DNA from: Pseudomonadota bacterium
Lineage (GTDB): Bacteria; Desulfobacterota; Desulfobulbia; Desulfobulbales; Desulfocapsaceae
Assembly: GCA_018820855.1 (NCBI GenBank)
Contig: JAHJNL010000095.1
Span: forward strand, 1 to 37,699
Direction of reading: 5' to 3'
Length of the DNA stretch: 37,699 nt
Shown here: one piece after another, positions 1 to 7,489 of the stretch
How positions within the stretch are numbered: position 1 is the first letter of the stretch
How the letters are laid out: each line of letters opens with the position of its first letter
Notes under the pieces: generated by a model
Databases searched by the model: none
What the model was told of the DNA's origin: nothing
What the model saw: the letters and a program-made list of their open reading frames with translations, nothing else
Program-made: the position numbers and the translations under genes

Positions 1-352
1 CCATGGCGCGGGTCTTTCTTTTCTGCCGGTGTGGCAGATAGATATCTTCAAGCGTTGCCAGGTCTTGCGCACGGTCTAGACCTGCCTTCAGCTCGTCAGT
101 CAAAAGGTCTCTTGTGGAGAGGGAATCCATGATGGTCTGCCGACGCCTGTCCAGTTCGGCAAGGCCGGCGAGTTGATCCCGGATAGCTGTAACCTGGACT
201 TCGTCAAGGGAGCCGGTCACCTCTTTTCGGTATCTGGAGATAAAGGGCACTGTGGCACCTTCTCCCAGGAGAAGGGCTGTGGCCGCCACCTGCTTCACAG
301 AGACCTGCAGGTCTTGGGAAATACGGTTGTGATGGTGTTGGTTTTGATCCAT
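1..352 (-). CDS. tex: Tex-family RNA-binding transcription accessory protein, N-terminal part (cut by window edge)
   Basis: Tex is a cytoplasmic S1-domain nucleic-acid-binding protein linked to transcription; full-length members are about 700-780 residues. Only the first 117 codons are inside the window; the gene continues past position 1. The visible N-terminal helical region has the family pattern: an ISQDLQVSVKQVAA stretch, then LLLGEGATVPFISRYRKEVTG (here about residues 28-48), then LDEVQ, and later LEDIYLPHRQKRKT. The ATG at 352 is the only in-frame ATG/GTG before an upstream stop, but no clear Shine-Dalgarno precedes it and the first residues include an unusual HHH run. It is transcribed away from the acidic secreted protein gene, whose terminator lies between them. 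Identification rests on the N-terminal motif alone, which is quite characteristic. Confidence 0.88.
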   Translation of the reverse strand, partial: MDQNQHHHNRISQDLQVSVKQVAATALLLGEGATVPFISRYRKEVTGSLDEVQVTAIRDQLAGLAELDRRRQTIMDSLSTRDLLTDELKAGLDRAQDLATLEDIYLPHRQKRKTRAM

Positions 353-658
353 GGGATGAAAAAAGGAGTTGTTGAATGAAGAGGTTCTTTACTTGAAGGG
401 TATCTTAAAGGAAAAAAGTAAAATACTCTACCTCAGCAAAGACTACCAGATCTAATATACCCCACTGCGTGGGAGTTCAAGGGAAATGTAGCGAAGATTT
501 GCGACGAGGCTCAACGGGGGGAGAACAGGATGAAATGAAAACGCGGAGGGAAGGAATCTTTTCAATGTTGCAAGAAAATAAGGCGACAGAGAGATGTCTC
601 TGTCGCCTTATGAATCCTCCTGAAAGTTTAGAGGGTATATGAATAACTCATAGAATCT
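353..658. other. Intergenic region upstream of tex
   Basis: About 306 bases with no convincing gene. It must hold the tex promoter, but I see no strong -35/-10 pair for the minus strand. The only clear structure is the perfect 15-bp hairpin at 578-611, annotated separately as the terminator of the gene that ends at 659. Confidence 0.5.
578..611 (-). terminator. Rho-independent terminator of the acidic secreted protein gene
   Basis: A perfect 15-bp inverted repeat (578-592 and 597-611) encloses a 4-base loop. Read on the minus strand, the arm ends in TTAT and runs into a T-rich stretch (TTTTCTTG), so it terminates the minus-strand gene ending about 50 bases before. The A/T ends of the stem could make it work in both directions, but there is no plus-strand gene feeding into it. 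Confidence 0.88.
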
Positions 659-1090
659 TTAGTCGCTTATTATGTCTTCACAGGGAGGGGTCGTGCAGAG
701 TTCGGTGTTAACCTCGATAAACACCTGTCTGCCCCAATCATTCCTCTCGTTCCATTGGCTGTCTGATGCATCGTCAGCACTGCTGCTAGTTGCATCAACG
801 TCATCACCAAATGTAATGGTAGCTGTCACGTCCTCGACATCGAGCAGGGACAGGGCGGCAAGCAATCCGTCGTCAATGAGATCTTCTGCTGCACTTACAG
901 AGTCTGTAATGAATGTGGATGTCCCCATGTCGTCGTCAAAAACCAGGTCGGCATGGGGGGTATCGGACACCATCTCATCAATCATTGCATAGATTTCCGG
1001 ATCAACGATGTCTTCAGCCGGATGATGGGCAAGGGCAGGGCTTGCGGCCAGAGCTAAGCAAAGGGTAAAGGTGGTTCCAATTTTTTTCAT
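659..1090 (-). CDS. Small acidic secreted protein of unknown function
   Basis: A 143-residue protein that I do not recognise. Residues 1-21 form a classical signal peptide (MKK, hydrophobic core LCLALAASPALA) with likely cleavage after ALA, so the product is exported to the periplasm or beyond. The mature part starts HHPAED and is very rich in Asp, Glu, Ser and Ala, including the run SSSADDASDS, with two cysteines near the end (CTTPPC) that could form a disulfide. The start is well supported: AAGGAGA lies 7 bases before the ATG. The gene stands alone with its own strong terminator, which suggests a well expressed monocistronic message. The acidic composition could mean metal or cation binding, but nothing in the sequence proves it. 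Confidence 0.72.
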   Translation of the reverse strand: MKKIGTTFTLCLALAASPALAHHPAEDIVDPEIYAMIDEMVSDTPHADLVFDDDMGTSTFITDSVSAAEDLIDDGLLAALSLLDVEDVTATITFGDDVDATSSSADDASDSQWNERNDWGRQVFIEVNTELCTTPPCEDIISD

Positions 1091-1454
1091 AGAAAATCTC
1101 CTTGTTTTTTTACGTTACATCTCGGCAAGTTTCATTTGCGGCAGAGATGGGCTTGGGAAGACAGTCAGTAATTAGTCAGGATATGCTGCAGCAAAACAGC
1201 TCTGGTCCTAATCGTCCAAAATTGTCTATCATATTTATATAAACGTTGAATCAAAGGTTTGGTCACAGAATTCATATAAAAAAAACTCTGTAGGAGTAAA
1301 TTTATTCACGAACAGGGCCTGGTCCGGTTTCTTATCCGGTTGACCTGTGTCGGAGGCTGTTCGCGGAACAATCCGCTCCTAAGGCAGGAGAGGGTTGTCT
1401 GTTGTTGTGTTGTTGTCACTATTGCTGGTTCTTTATTTTTTTAGAAAAAGTACA
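1091..1454. other. Intergenic region between the acidic protein gene and lexA
   Basis: No gene is supported here. The stretch at about 1200-1310 is AT-rich and presumably contains the minus-strand promoter of the acidic protein gene, though no box pair is clear. At 1351-1380 there is a GC-rich palindromic patch that resembles a REP-type unit (annotated separately). The minus-strand open frame overlapping the lexA promoter (1433-1720) is a shadow of lexA. Confidence 0.45.
1351..1380. repeat. Possible REP-like palindromic unit
   Basis: The core TGTTCGCGGAACA (1358-1370) is a 5-bp inverted repeat around GCG, and GCGGA / TCCGC overlap it as a second possible hairpin. Read on the minus strand the patch begins TAGGAGCGGATTGTTCCGCG, a layout resembling REP units found between genes in many proteobacteria. 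It is the only copy in the window, so repeat status is unproven. Confidence 0.3.
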
Positions 1455-1461
1455 TTGACAT
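1447..1461 (+). promoter_or_regulatory. Putative LexA operator, copy 1 (overlaps -35)
   Basis: AAAGTACATTGACAT matches the second copy at 1488-1502 at 14 of 15 positions. This copy contains the -35 hexamer of the lexA promoter. Direct repetition 41 bp apart, close to four helical turns, puts both copies on the same DNA face and fits repressor binding. That LexA is the ligand is inferred from position. Confidence 0.5.
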
Positions 1462-1482
1462 TTTTGCTGGTTGTGGTGTAAT
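1455..1482 (+). promoter_or_regulatory. Promoter of the lexA mutagenesis cassette
   Basis: A consensus -35 TTGACA (1455-1460) and a -10 TGTAAT (1477-1482) are separated by 16 bases. The start of transcription would be near 1489, leaving a short leader before the lexA ATG at 1514. The two putative operators overlap the -35 and the start region, as expected for an autoregulated repressor gene. Confidence 0.65.
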
Positions 1483-1487
1483 TGGAT

Positions 1488-1502
1488 AAAGTACATGGAC
1501 AT
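1488..1502 (+). promoter_or_regulatory. Putative LexA operator, copy 2 (near transcription start)
   Basis: AAAGTACATGGACAT differs from copy 1 in one base. Its core GTACATGGAC is partly palindromic around CATG. It lies just downstream of the -10 and directly before the ribosome binding site AAGGAGGGAG, so bound protein would block initiation. Confidence 0.5.
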
Positions 1503-1513
1503 AAGGAGGGAGT

Positions 1514-2182
1514 ATGGATTTGACAAAAAAACAGCAGCTGCTCTTTGATTATCTTCAGGAAAATCTGGGGCAGGACGGACGTGCGCCTAGCCTGCGGCAG
1601 GCGGCAGATGATCTTGGCGTCAGTCGTAATGCCGTGGCTCAGTTGATCGGTCAGTTGGAACGAAAGAGGGTGATTGAACGGGAAGGACATTACAGCCGTT
1701 CCATCCGTATTCTGCAGCAACAGACTGGGCAGGGAAGCAGCGCACGAGTCCGCGAATTACCCGTGGTGGGACGGATTACTGCCGGCCTGCCCATGTATGC
1801 CCAGCAGGAATGGGATGGCTCCGTGGTTGTGGATGGGGACCTTTTTCCCGGGAACAATCTTTTTTGTCTGCGTATTCAAGGCGATTCCATGCAGGATGCC
1901 GGCATACTTGATGGAGACCTGGTGGTCTGCGAGCCCCGACAGTATGCGGAAAGCGGGGAGATTGTGGCCGTGCTCATTCAGGAGGAAGAGGCTACTGTGA
2001 AGCGTTTTTTTCTGGGACCTGATTACATCGAGCTGCGTCCGGAAAACAAGAAATTTCAGCCAACCCGTTATCCCTTTTCCGATCTTCTGGTGCAGGGCAA
2101 GGTGGTGGGCGTGATTCGAAGTACATGGTCACAGGCATCACTTCTTCGCACGAGTGCTTCTGGGCGCAGAGATGAATTGTAG
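1514..2182 (+). CDS. lexA: LexA-type SOS repressor with self-cleaving S24 domain
   Basis: A 222-residue LexA protein, slightly longer than the usual 200-210. Residues 1-67 form the winged-helix DNA-binding domain (APSLRQAADDLGVSRNAVAQLIGQLERK). The S24 peptidase domain carries the expected self-cleavage bond Ala90-Gly91 in GRITAGLP, the nucleophile Ser125 in GDSMQDAG and the general base Lys163 in ATVKRFF, so RecA-stimulated autocleavage should work. The start is fixed by a strong AAGGAGGGAG ribosome site. It opens a same-strand cassette with DUF72, imuB and dnaE2, so it most likely represses its own operon. It may be a cassette-dedicated paralogue rather than the global LexA; the window cannot decide. 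The recognition helix (SRNAVAQLIGQL) is unlike that of E. coli, consistent with an unusual operator. Confidence 0.93.
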   Translation: MDLTKKQQLLFDYLQENLGQDGRAPSLRQAADDLGVSRNAVAQLIGQLERKRVIEREGHYSRSIRILQQQTGQGSSARVRELPVVGRITAGLPMYAQQEWDGSVVVDGDLFPGNNLFCLRIQGDSMQDAGILDGDLVVCEPRQYAESGEIVAVLIQEEEATVKRFFLGPDYIELRPENKKFQPTRYPFSDLLVQGKVVGVIRSTWSQASLLRTSASGRRDEL

Positions 2183-2187
2183 CGTTC

Positions 2188-2217
2188 AGGGGTATTCGTG
2201 CGAAGAGGCGGCCCCTG
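2188..2217. other. Inverted repeat after lexA
   Basis: CAGGGG (2187-2192 region) pairs with CCCCTG about 19 bases later, and a small TTCGTGCGAA palindrome lies inside. No T tract follows, so it is not a good intrinsic terminator. It may modulate read-through or mRNA stability between lexA and the DUF72 gene. Confidence 0.3.
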
Positions 2218-2295
2218 TACTGTTTACAAATTTTTCATTGTTATGTCTGGCTGATGAGTGAAGTTACGGAACAGAAAAGAGGAGTGGTGGAGAGA

Positions 2296-3078
2296 ATGGG
2301 TGAACTGTGTCCTGTTCTGATAGGCACCAGTGGTTATTCCTATACCGAGTGGGTGGACAGCGGGTTTTATCCCCGGGGAACTCGGGCCCCGCAGATGCTG
2401 CCTCTCTACGCTGACTCCTTTCCCATAGTCGAGCTCAATTACACCTGGTACCAGATGATCCGGGCCGAAGCCATCAGCCGTATGATTGCCAAGGCCCCGG
2501 ACACTTTTCTCTTTGCCGCCAAGCTGACCCGGACCCTTACCCATGAGCGGGAACGGGACTGGCGGCAGGAGTTGAAGTTGTACCGGGAAGGGATCAGGCC
2601 CCTGCAGAGACAACTTGCAGCCATCCTTATTCAGTTACCGCCGGATTTCGAGTGGACCCGAAACAATCGATCTTATCTGGCCCAACTTCTGGACGGGTTG
2701 CAGGGCTTTCCTCTGGCCGTGGAGTTTCGTCATATCTCCTGGGCCAAAGATTCTGTCTTTGCCGAATTGCAACGAAGGCAGGTAACTCTGGTGACTGTGG
2801 ATGGACCGTCTCTGCCCGGCCTCTTCCCCTGCTTGGATATTGTCACCAACCCCTCTCTCTTTTTTGTCCGCTTCCATGGTCGTAATTGTCAGGGCTGGCA
2901 GTCCGGCAATATGCAGAAAAAATTTGACTATTCGTATTCCGCAGACGAATTGCAGGAATGGAATGGACGTTACCTCTCTTCCCTGCGTGCCCAGGCAGAT
3001 AAGGGCGTGGTCTTTTTTAACAATCATGTTCGTGCCCAGGCACCGGGGAACGCCTCCCTGCTGAGAGAAATTCTGTAG
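2296..3078 (+). CDS. DUF72 (YecE-like) protein in the SOS mutagenesis cassette
   Basis: A 260-residue DUF72 protein; members are thought to fold as TIM barrels and their activity is not established. Family marks seen are the N-terminal IGTSGYSYTEWV, then FYP, the VELNYTWYQM strand, FLFAAKLTRTLTH, the ILIQLPP strand, LAVEFRHISW and VRFHGRN, and FFNNHVRAQAPGNA near the end. The frame is open from 2254, but the ATG at 2296 is preferred because GGAG precedes it and it starts just before the conserved IGTSGYS. It lies 14 bases before imuB with no terminator, so co-transcription is likely. In many bacteria imuA occupies this slot; here DUF72 sits in its place, hinting at a role in translesion synthesis, but that is inference. 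Confidence 0.85.
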   Translation: MGELCPVLIGTSGYSYTEWVDSGFYPRGTRAPQMLPLYADSFPIVELNYTWYQMIRAEAISRMIAKAPDTFLFAAKLTRTLTHERERDWRQELKLYREGIRPLQRQLAAILIQLPPDFEWTRNNRSYLAQLLDGLQGFPLAVEFRHISWAKDSVFAELQRRQVTLVTVDGPSLPGLFPCLDIVTNPSLFFVRFHGRNCQGWQSGNMQKKFDYSYSADELQEWNGRYLSSLRAQADKGVVFFNNHVRAQAPGNASLLREIL

Positions 3079-3092
3079 CAGGAGTAAACGGA

Positions 3093-4280
3093 ATGCAGGA
3101 CCGATCCATCATTCATCTGAATGTCACCGATTTCGCGGTGGCCGTGGAACGGCTCCAAGACAGTTCCCTGAAGAGGATTCCCCTCATAGTGGCCCCGGAA
3201 CAGGCGGCCAGGGCCCTGGTCTATGATATGAGTGAAGAGGCCTATGGGGATGGGGTACGTAAGGGGATGCGGCTGGACCTGGCACGTCGCTATTGCCGGC
3301 GAGCCCGGATTCTGATACCCAGGCCCGGGCTCTATCGCAAGGCTATGACAGCTTTGGTGGCCCAGGCCATTCATTACACACCCTTGCTGGAGCAGGGAGA
3401 GGAGGACGGGCATCTCTTTATGGATGTCACCGGCACTCATCGGCTCTTTGGTCCTGCCCCGGATATTGCCTGGCGCTTGCGTAAACAGGTGTTGAAGAAA
3501 CTGGGCCTGGACCCGGTCTGGAGCCTGGCCTCCAATAAACTGGTGTCAAAAGTTGCCTCGAGGATGGCCCGGCCTCTGGGGGAGTACATCGTGGGCTCGG
3601 GTGAAGAGGCTGAATTCCTTGCCCCCTTACCATTGTCGCTGCTTCCCGGACTCAGTTCTCAGGAGGTCGGATTGTTGCGGGATTTTAATCTGGAACGTAT
3701 CGGGCAGCTGGCGCAGTTGAGTCGGGAGCAGCTGGCGGTCCCTTTTCGGAGACGGGGCGAATATTTGTATGATGCCAGCCGGGGGCATGACAGGACACCT
3801 GTCATGCCTGGAGGGACAGGGGGCGGCGGCCAGTTCTGTCGTGAACATCATTTCGAGGGCGATGCTGCTGAAGACAGTGAGTTGCAAGGCGTTCTTACCT
3901 CTCTGGTCCATGAAATAGGCAGACAGCTGCGTCAGGAAGGAAAGGTCGGACAGCGGGTCGGCGTTCGCTTGACCTATAGCGATGGGAGAGATTCGGTGCG
4001 ACAGGCAACACAGGCAGGGGGCACAGATAATGACTTTCTTCTCCGGCAGCTGGCCCTGACTGCCTTGAGCCGGGCTTGGCAGCGACGTGTCCGGATTCGC
4101 AGCTGTGTTCTGATTTGTGATCGTCTCCTGCCCCGTTCCCGACAGCAGACCCTCTTTGTCCTGCGTTCATGCCGGGAAGTGCAGCAGGAAAAGATACTGA
4201 CTGCCATGGATGCGGTTCACGCCAGGTTCGGCAGCGGCAGTATCCGGCTGGGGCAGCTTTTTGAGGTGAAGAGGCGCTAG
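3093..4280 (+). CDS. imuB: ImuB-like Y-family polymerase homologue, catalytically inactive
   Basis: A 395-residue Y-family protein of the ImuB type, the non-catalytic adaptor that brings DnaE2/ImuC to the beta clamp in damage-induced mutagenesis. The N-terminus IIHLNVTDFAVAVE aligns with the DinB motif IIHVDMDCFFAAVE, but the metal-binding Asp residues are replaced by Asn10 and Thr12. In the second motif GHLFMDVTGTHRLFG the usual Asp-Glu pair is Gly106-His107, while the ImuB-typical DVTG..LFG is kept. Thumb (HhH region around residues 185-215) and little-finger segments follow. The C-terminus is shorter than in typical ImuB, and I do not see a convincing clamp-binding motif; RLGQLF near the end is a weak candidate. 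A good AGGAG lies before the ATG. The stop codon TAG is the first triplet of the downstream inverted-repeat element. Confidence 0.85.
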   Translation: MQDRSIIHLNVTDFAVAVERLQDSSLKRIPLIVAPEQAARALVYDMSEEAYGDGVRKGMRLDLARRYCRRARILIPRPGLYRKAMTALVAQAIHYTPLLEQGEEDGHLFMDVTGTHRLFGPAPDIAWRLRKQVLKKLGLDPVWSLASNKLVSKVASRMARPLGEYIVGSGEEAEFLAPLPLSLLPGLSSQEVGLLRDFNLERIGQLAQLSREQLAVPFRRRGEYLYDASRGHDRTPVMPGGTGGGGQFCREHHFEGDAAEDSELQGVLTSLVHEIGRQLRQEGKVGQRVGVRLTYSDGRDSVRQATQAGGTDNDFLLRQLALTALSRAWQRRVRIRSCVLICDRLLPRSRQQTLFVLRSCREVQQEKILTAMDAVHARFGSGSIRLGQLFEVKRR

Positions 4281-4391
4281 GCTGAAGCCTGAAGCAAAAG
4301 CAATACAATTGAAAGCATTCTGGCTTTTCAGAGAAGAAATAACCCCAATCCGGCTGGTAGTTGTTGCCGTTCCCCTTCAACCTTCAGCCTA
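4278..4391. repeat. 114-bp element with 17-bp terminal inverted repeats (MITE- or REP-like)
   Basis: The left end TAGGCTGAAGCCTGAAG (4278-4294) and the right end CTTCAACCTTCAGCCTA (4375-4391) are inverted repeats matching at 15 of 17 positions. The interior holds no gene. The left end supplies the imuB stop codon and the right end stops 6 bases before the dnaE2 ATG. The heptad-like CTGAAGC/CTTCAGC units recall short dispersed repeats in bacterial genomes, but this is the only copy here and no target duplication is evident. Confidence 0.6.
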
Positions 4392-4397
4392 ATCAAT

Positions 4398-7388
4398 ATG
4401 TTCCCTCTTTCTCTTCACTCCTTTTATTCCCTGATGCAGGGCACGAGTTCTCCTGCCAGGCTCTGTCGTCTGGCCAAGGAGCTTGGCTATTCAGGGCTGG
4501 CCCTCACTGACAGCGACACCCTCTCCGGGCTCTGGCCCTTCCTTGCGGCCTGTAAGCAAGAGAATCTTCGTCCGTTGATAGGGGCAGAAGTGACTGATCC
4601 GGAAAGTGATAGCAGTGTTATTTGTCTGGTAAAGAATCCTGTCGGTTATGCCAATTTATGCAATTTGATAAGCAGAAGAAAAGGAAAAGGCGATTTCTCG
4701 CTGGCAAAGGAAGCCGGGAAGTATGGCGATGGTCTTCTTTTCCTGTCTCGGTCTTCTGCATTTCTGCAGAGCCTGCAAAAGGATGGGATGGATCTGGCTG
4801 CAGATCTGGGGAACAGGCCCACGGAGAAGGGCGGACGATTGCGGAAATGGGCAGGGGCGCGCAATATTCCTGCGGTGGCCACACCCTCTGCCGTCCTGGG
4901 CGAGGAGAAAGACAGGGATCTTTTTCTGCTCATGCAGGCAATCAGAACCAACAGCCGTCTGCAGCTGAAAACAGGAACGGCCGCATACGTCCCTGCCTGG
5001 CTGCAGGCTCCTGCCGTCTATCGGGAGCGCTTTGCGGTCTGGCCGGGAGTGGTGGCTGCCAGCGCTCAACTTGCCGACCGTTGCAGCTTTTCCGGCCCCA
5101 GTTTCGGAATTGTTATGCCTCCCTGGAAGGGAAAGGGCCAGGCTGTGACTGCGGCCCTGCGGCGGGCAGCTTATAAAGGGGCTTGTAAACGGTATGGTAC
5201 CGATCTTTCCGAGGCCGTGGTGGAGCGGCTGGAGTATGAGCTGCGGGTTATCGATTCCATGGGCTTTTCTTCTTACTTCCTCGTGGTGCGGGATATTGTC
5301 CATCGTTCTCAGAGCAATGAGGAAAATTGCCGTTCTTCCCGTATCTGCGGGCGGGGCTCCGGCGCGGCCTCACTGGTGGCCTATTGTCTGGAAATTACAA
5401 ATGTCTGTCCCCTGAAATATAATCTTTATTTCGAGCGGTTCCTGAACCCCGGTCGTCTTGATCCTCCGGATATTGATATCGATTTCGCCTGGGATGAGCG
5501 GGATGCTGTGCTCAATGAGGTCTTACAGGAGTATGGCAGCCATGCGGCCATGGTTTCCACCCATATCTGTTTTCAACCACGAATGGCCATACGGGAAACA
5601 GCCAAGGCCTTTGGTCTGCCTCCTGGAGAGATCTCCGGCTTAAGCAAACGCCTCTCCGGCTTGCAGGGGGCGCCCGGGGAGACACTGCTCTCCAGCCTGC
5701 AGAAACTGCCGACTCTGAAAGGACGGGAACTTGCTGCTCCCTGGCCGGAGATCTTTGCTCTGGCTTCCCGACTGATTGGTATCCCACGCCATATCTCTGT
5801 TCATCCCGGCGGCGTGGTTATTACTCCGAAACCGGTGACAGAGTATGTGCCGGTGGAATTTGCTGCCAAGGGAGTACCGGTGATGCAGTGGGACAAGGAT
5901 GCGGCGGAAGCGGCAGGGCTGGTGAAGATCGATATTCTGGGCAATCGCAGTCTGGGGGTGATCCGGGACTGCATTGCAGCCATAGAGAACAGCGGTTGCA
6001 GTTTTGATGAGGAATACTGGCAGCCGGAAGAGGATTTCAAGACCGGGAAGACGGTGGCCGCAGGACAGACCATGGGCTGCTTTTATATTGAAAGTCCGGC
6101 CATGCGTCTGCTCCAGCAAAAGGCAGGCACAGGTGATTTTGAGCAGCTCGTCCTCCAGTCCTCCATTATTCGTCCGGCGGCCAATGACTTTGTGCGCGAG
6201 TATGTGCGCCGCCTGCACGGAGGCAGGTGGCAGCATCTCCATCCACGACTGGCCGATGTCCTTGATGAGACCTTCGGTCTCATGGTCTACCAGGAGGATG
6301 TGTCGCGGGTGGCGGTGGCTCTTGCCGGGTTCAGTCATGCCAGGGCAGACGGGCTGCGCAAGGTCCTTTCCAAGAAGGACAGGGAAATGCGCCTGAAAGA
6401 TTATCAACAGGAGTTTGACAGTGGCTGCGCAACCCAGGGAGTGGATGCGGAAACGCGCAAGAAGTTGTGGCAGATGATGATGAGTTTTGACGGTTACTCC
6501 TTCTGCAAACCGCATTCTGCTTCATATGCCCGGGTTTCTTTTCAGGCTGCCTGGCTCAAGACCCACTATCCGGCAGAATTTATGGCCGCAGTGATTTCCA
6601 ACCAGGGCGGCTATTATTCCACCTTCGCCTATGTCTCTGAAGCAAAACGCTTGGGCTTGTGTATTTTGCCTCCCTGTGTCAACGAGAGTGAAATTCGCTG
6701 GAAGGGCAGCAAAAAGAGTATCCGGGTGGGGTTGATGGCAGTAAAGGGTATATCAACAGATGTGATGGCGAGGATTCTCCAATGCAGGCAAAGGCAGTCT
6801 TTTTCTTCAGGCGTTGATTTCTGGCAGCGGGTTCAACCTGCAAAAGACGAGTCCAGGGCCTTGATTCAAGCAGGGGCTCTGGATGGGTTGATTGCAGACA
6901 GGAATCGGACCAGGCTTTTCTGGGAGCTATCCCAGTTTCACTGTCTTGCGAGGAGACAAAAGAGCAGCCCGCTGTTTGGCTTGCAGTTGCCTGGTGCTCC
7001 CTGTCTGCAGGCACTTGCCCCCGGAGAGTTGCTGCGCCGCGAATACCAGGTGCTCGGATTCCTCTGCAAGGGACATCCGCTTTTGCTTTGTGGCCCTAAA
7101 CTGCAGGGACGAACCCGGGCATCTGAACTGGTACACTGCAAAGGCAAGCCGGTCGCATTGGCCGGATGGCTGCTCAGTGGCAAGCTGGTATCGACAAAGA
7201 GTGGGGAGGTTATGGAATTTCTGACTTTTGAAGATGAGACGGGGGTGGTGGAAACGACTTTTTTCCCTCGGGTGTATCGCCGGTATGCCCAGCAGCTTTT
7301 TTCAGATTGTCCTTATATGCTGTGGGGGCGGGTGGAAGAAGAGTATGGAGCTATAACTTTGACTGTGGAGAGATTGCGGAGGTTATGA
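4398..7388 (+). CDS. dnaE2: Error-prone DNA polymerase, DnaE2/ImuC type
   Basis: A 996-residue C-family DNA polymerase alpha subunit, close to the 1000-1100 of DnaE2/ImuC, the polymerase of SOS-induced translesion mutagenesis. The N-terminal PHP region (LSLHSFYSLMQGTSSP, then GLALTDSDTLSGLWPF) spans about residues 1-70. The palm carries the metal-binding aspartates D360 and D362 in PDIDIDF, and the third, D512, in VKIDILG. The region HISVHPGGVVI and the conserved YSFCKPHSASYA follow. A C-terminal OB fold runs from about 910 (VALAGWLLSG, FLTFEDETGVVETTFFP). The catalytic triad is complete, so this subunit supplies the activity that the ImuB here lacks. No clear ribosome site precedes the ATG; the upstream inverted-repeat element may have displaced it, and translation could depend on coupling to imuB. 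Confidence 0.92.
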   Translation: MFPLSLHSFYSLMQGTSSPARLCRLAKELGYSGLALTDSDTLSGLWPFLAACKQENLRPLIGAEVTDPESDSSVICLVKNPVGYANLCNLISRRKGKGDFSLAKEAGKYGDGLLFLSRSSAFLQSLQKDGMDLAADLGNRPTEKGGRLRKWAGARNIPAVATPSAVLGEEKDRDLFLLMQAIRTNSRLQLKTGTAAYVPAWLQAPAVYRERFAVWPGVVAASAQLADRCSFSGPSFGIVMPPWKGKGQAVTAALRRAAYKGACKRYGTDLSEAVVERLEYELRVIDSMGFSSYFLVVRDIVHRSQSNEENCRSSRICGRGSGAASLVAYCLEITNVCPLKYNLYFERFLNPGRLDPPDIDIDFAWDERDAVLNEVLQEYGSHAAMVSTHICFQPRMAIRETAKAFGLPPGEISGLSKRLSGLQGAPGETLLSSLQKLPTLKGRELAAPWPEIFALASRLIGIPRHISVHPGGVVITPKPVTEYVPVEFAAKGVPVMQWDKDAAEAAGLVKIDILGNRSLGVIRDCIAAIENSGCSFDEEYWQPEEDFKTGKTVAAGQTMGCFYIESPAMRLLQQKAGTGDFEQLVLQSSIIRPAANDFVREYVRRLHGGRWQHLHPRLADVLDETFGLMVYQEDVSRVAVALAGFSHARADGLRKVLSKKDREMRLKDYQQEFDSGCATQGVDAETRKKLWQMMMSFDGYSFCKPHSASYARVSFQAAWLKTHYPAEFMAAVISNQGGYYSTFAYVSEAKRLGLCILPPCVNESEIRWKGSKKSIRVGLMAVKGISTDVMARILQCRQRQSFSSGVDFWQRVQPAKDESRALIQAGALDGLIADRNRTRLFWELSQFHCLARRQKSSPLFGLQLPGAPCLQALAPGELLRREYQVLGFLCKGHPLLLCGPKLQGRTRASELVHCKGKPVALAGWLLSGKLVSTKSGEVMEFLTFEDETGVVETTFFPRVYRRYAQQLFSDCPYMLWGRVEEEYGAITLTVERLRRL

Positions 7389-7489
7389 TCTGCGCGTCCT
7401 CACATGATGCATCGCATCTTTGTCCAAGGCAGGATACATGAGAGGCATATACGCTGAAGGTGGAGTGCTTCTCAAGGTATGGGACAACG

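Noticed and set aside
173-379. 68-codon plus-strand frame
   Set aside because: It is antisense to the N-terminal part of tex, whose family motif is clear.
1358-1370. TGTTCGCGGAACA as a Gram-positive-type LexA box
   Set aside because: The half-sites are in the opposite order (GTTC-N3-GAAC instead of GAAC-N4-GTTC) and it lies about 100 bp before the lexA promoter, within a GC-rich REP-like patch.
5640-6515. 291-codon minus-strand open frame inside dnaE2
   Set aside because: Antisense shadow of a well-supported polymerase gene; no ribosome site or recognisable domain.
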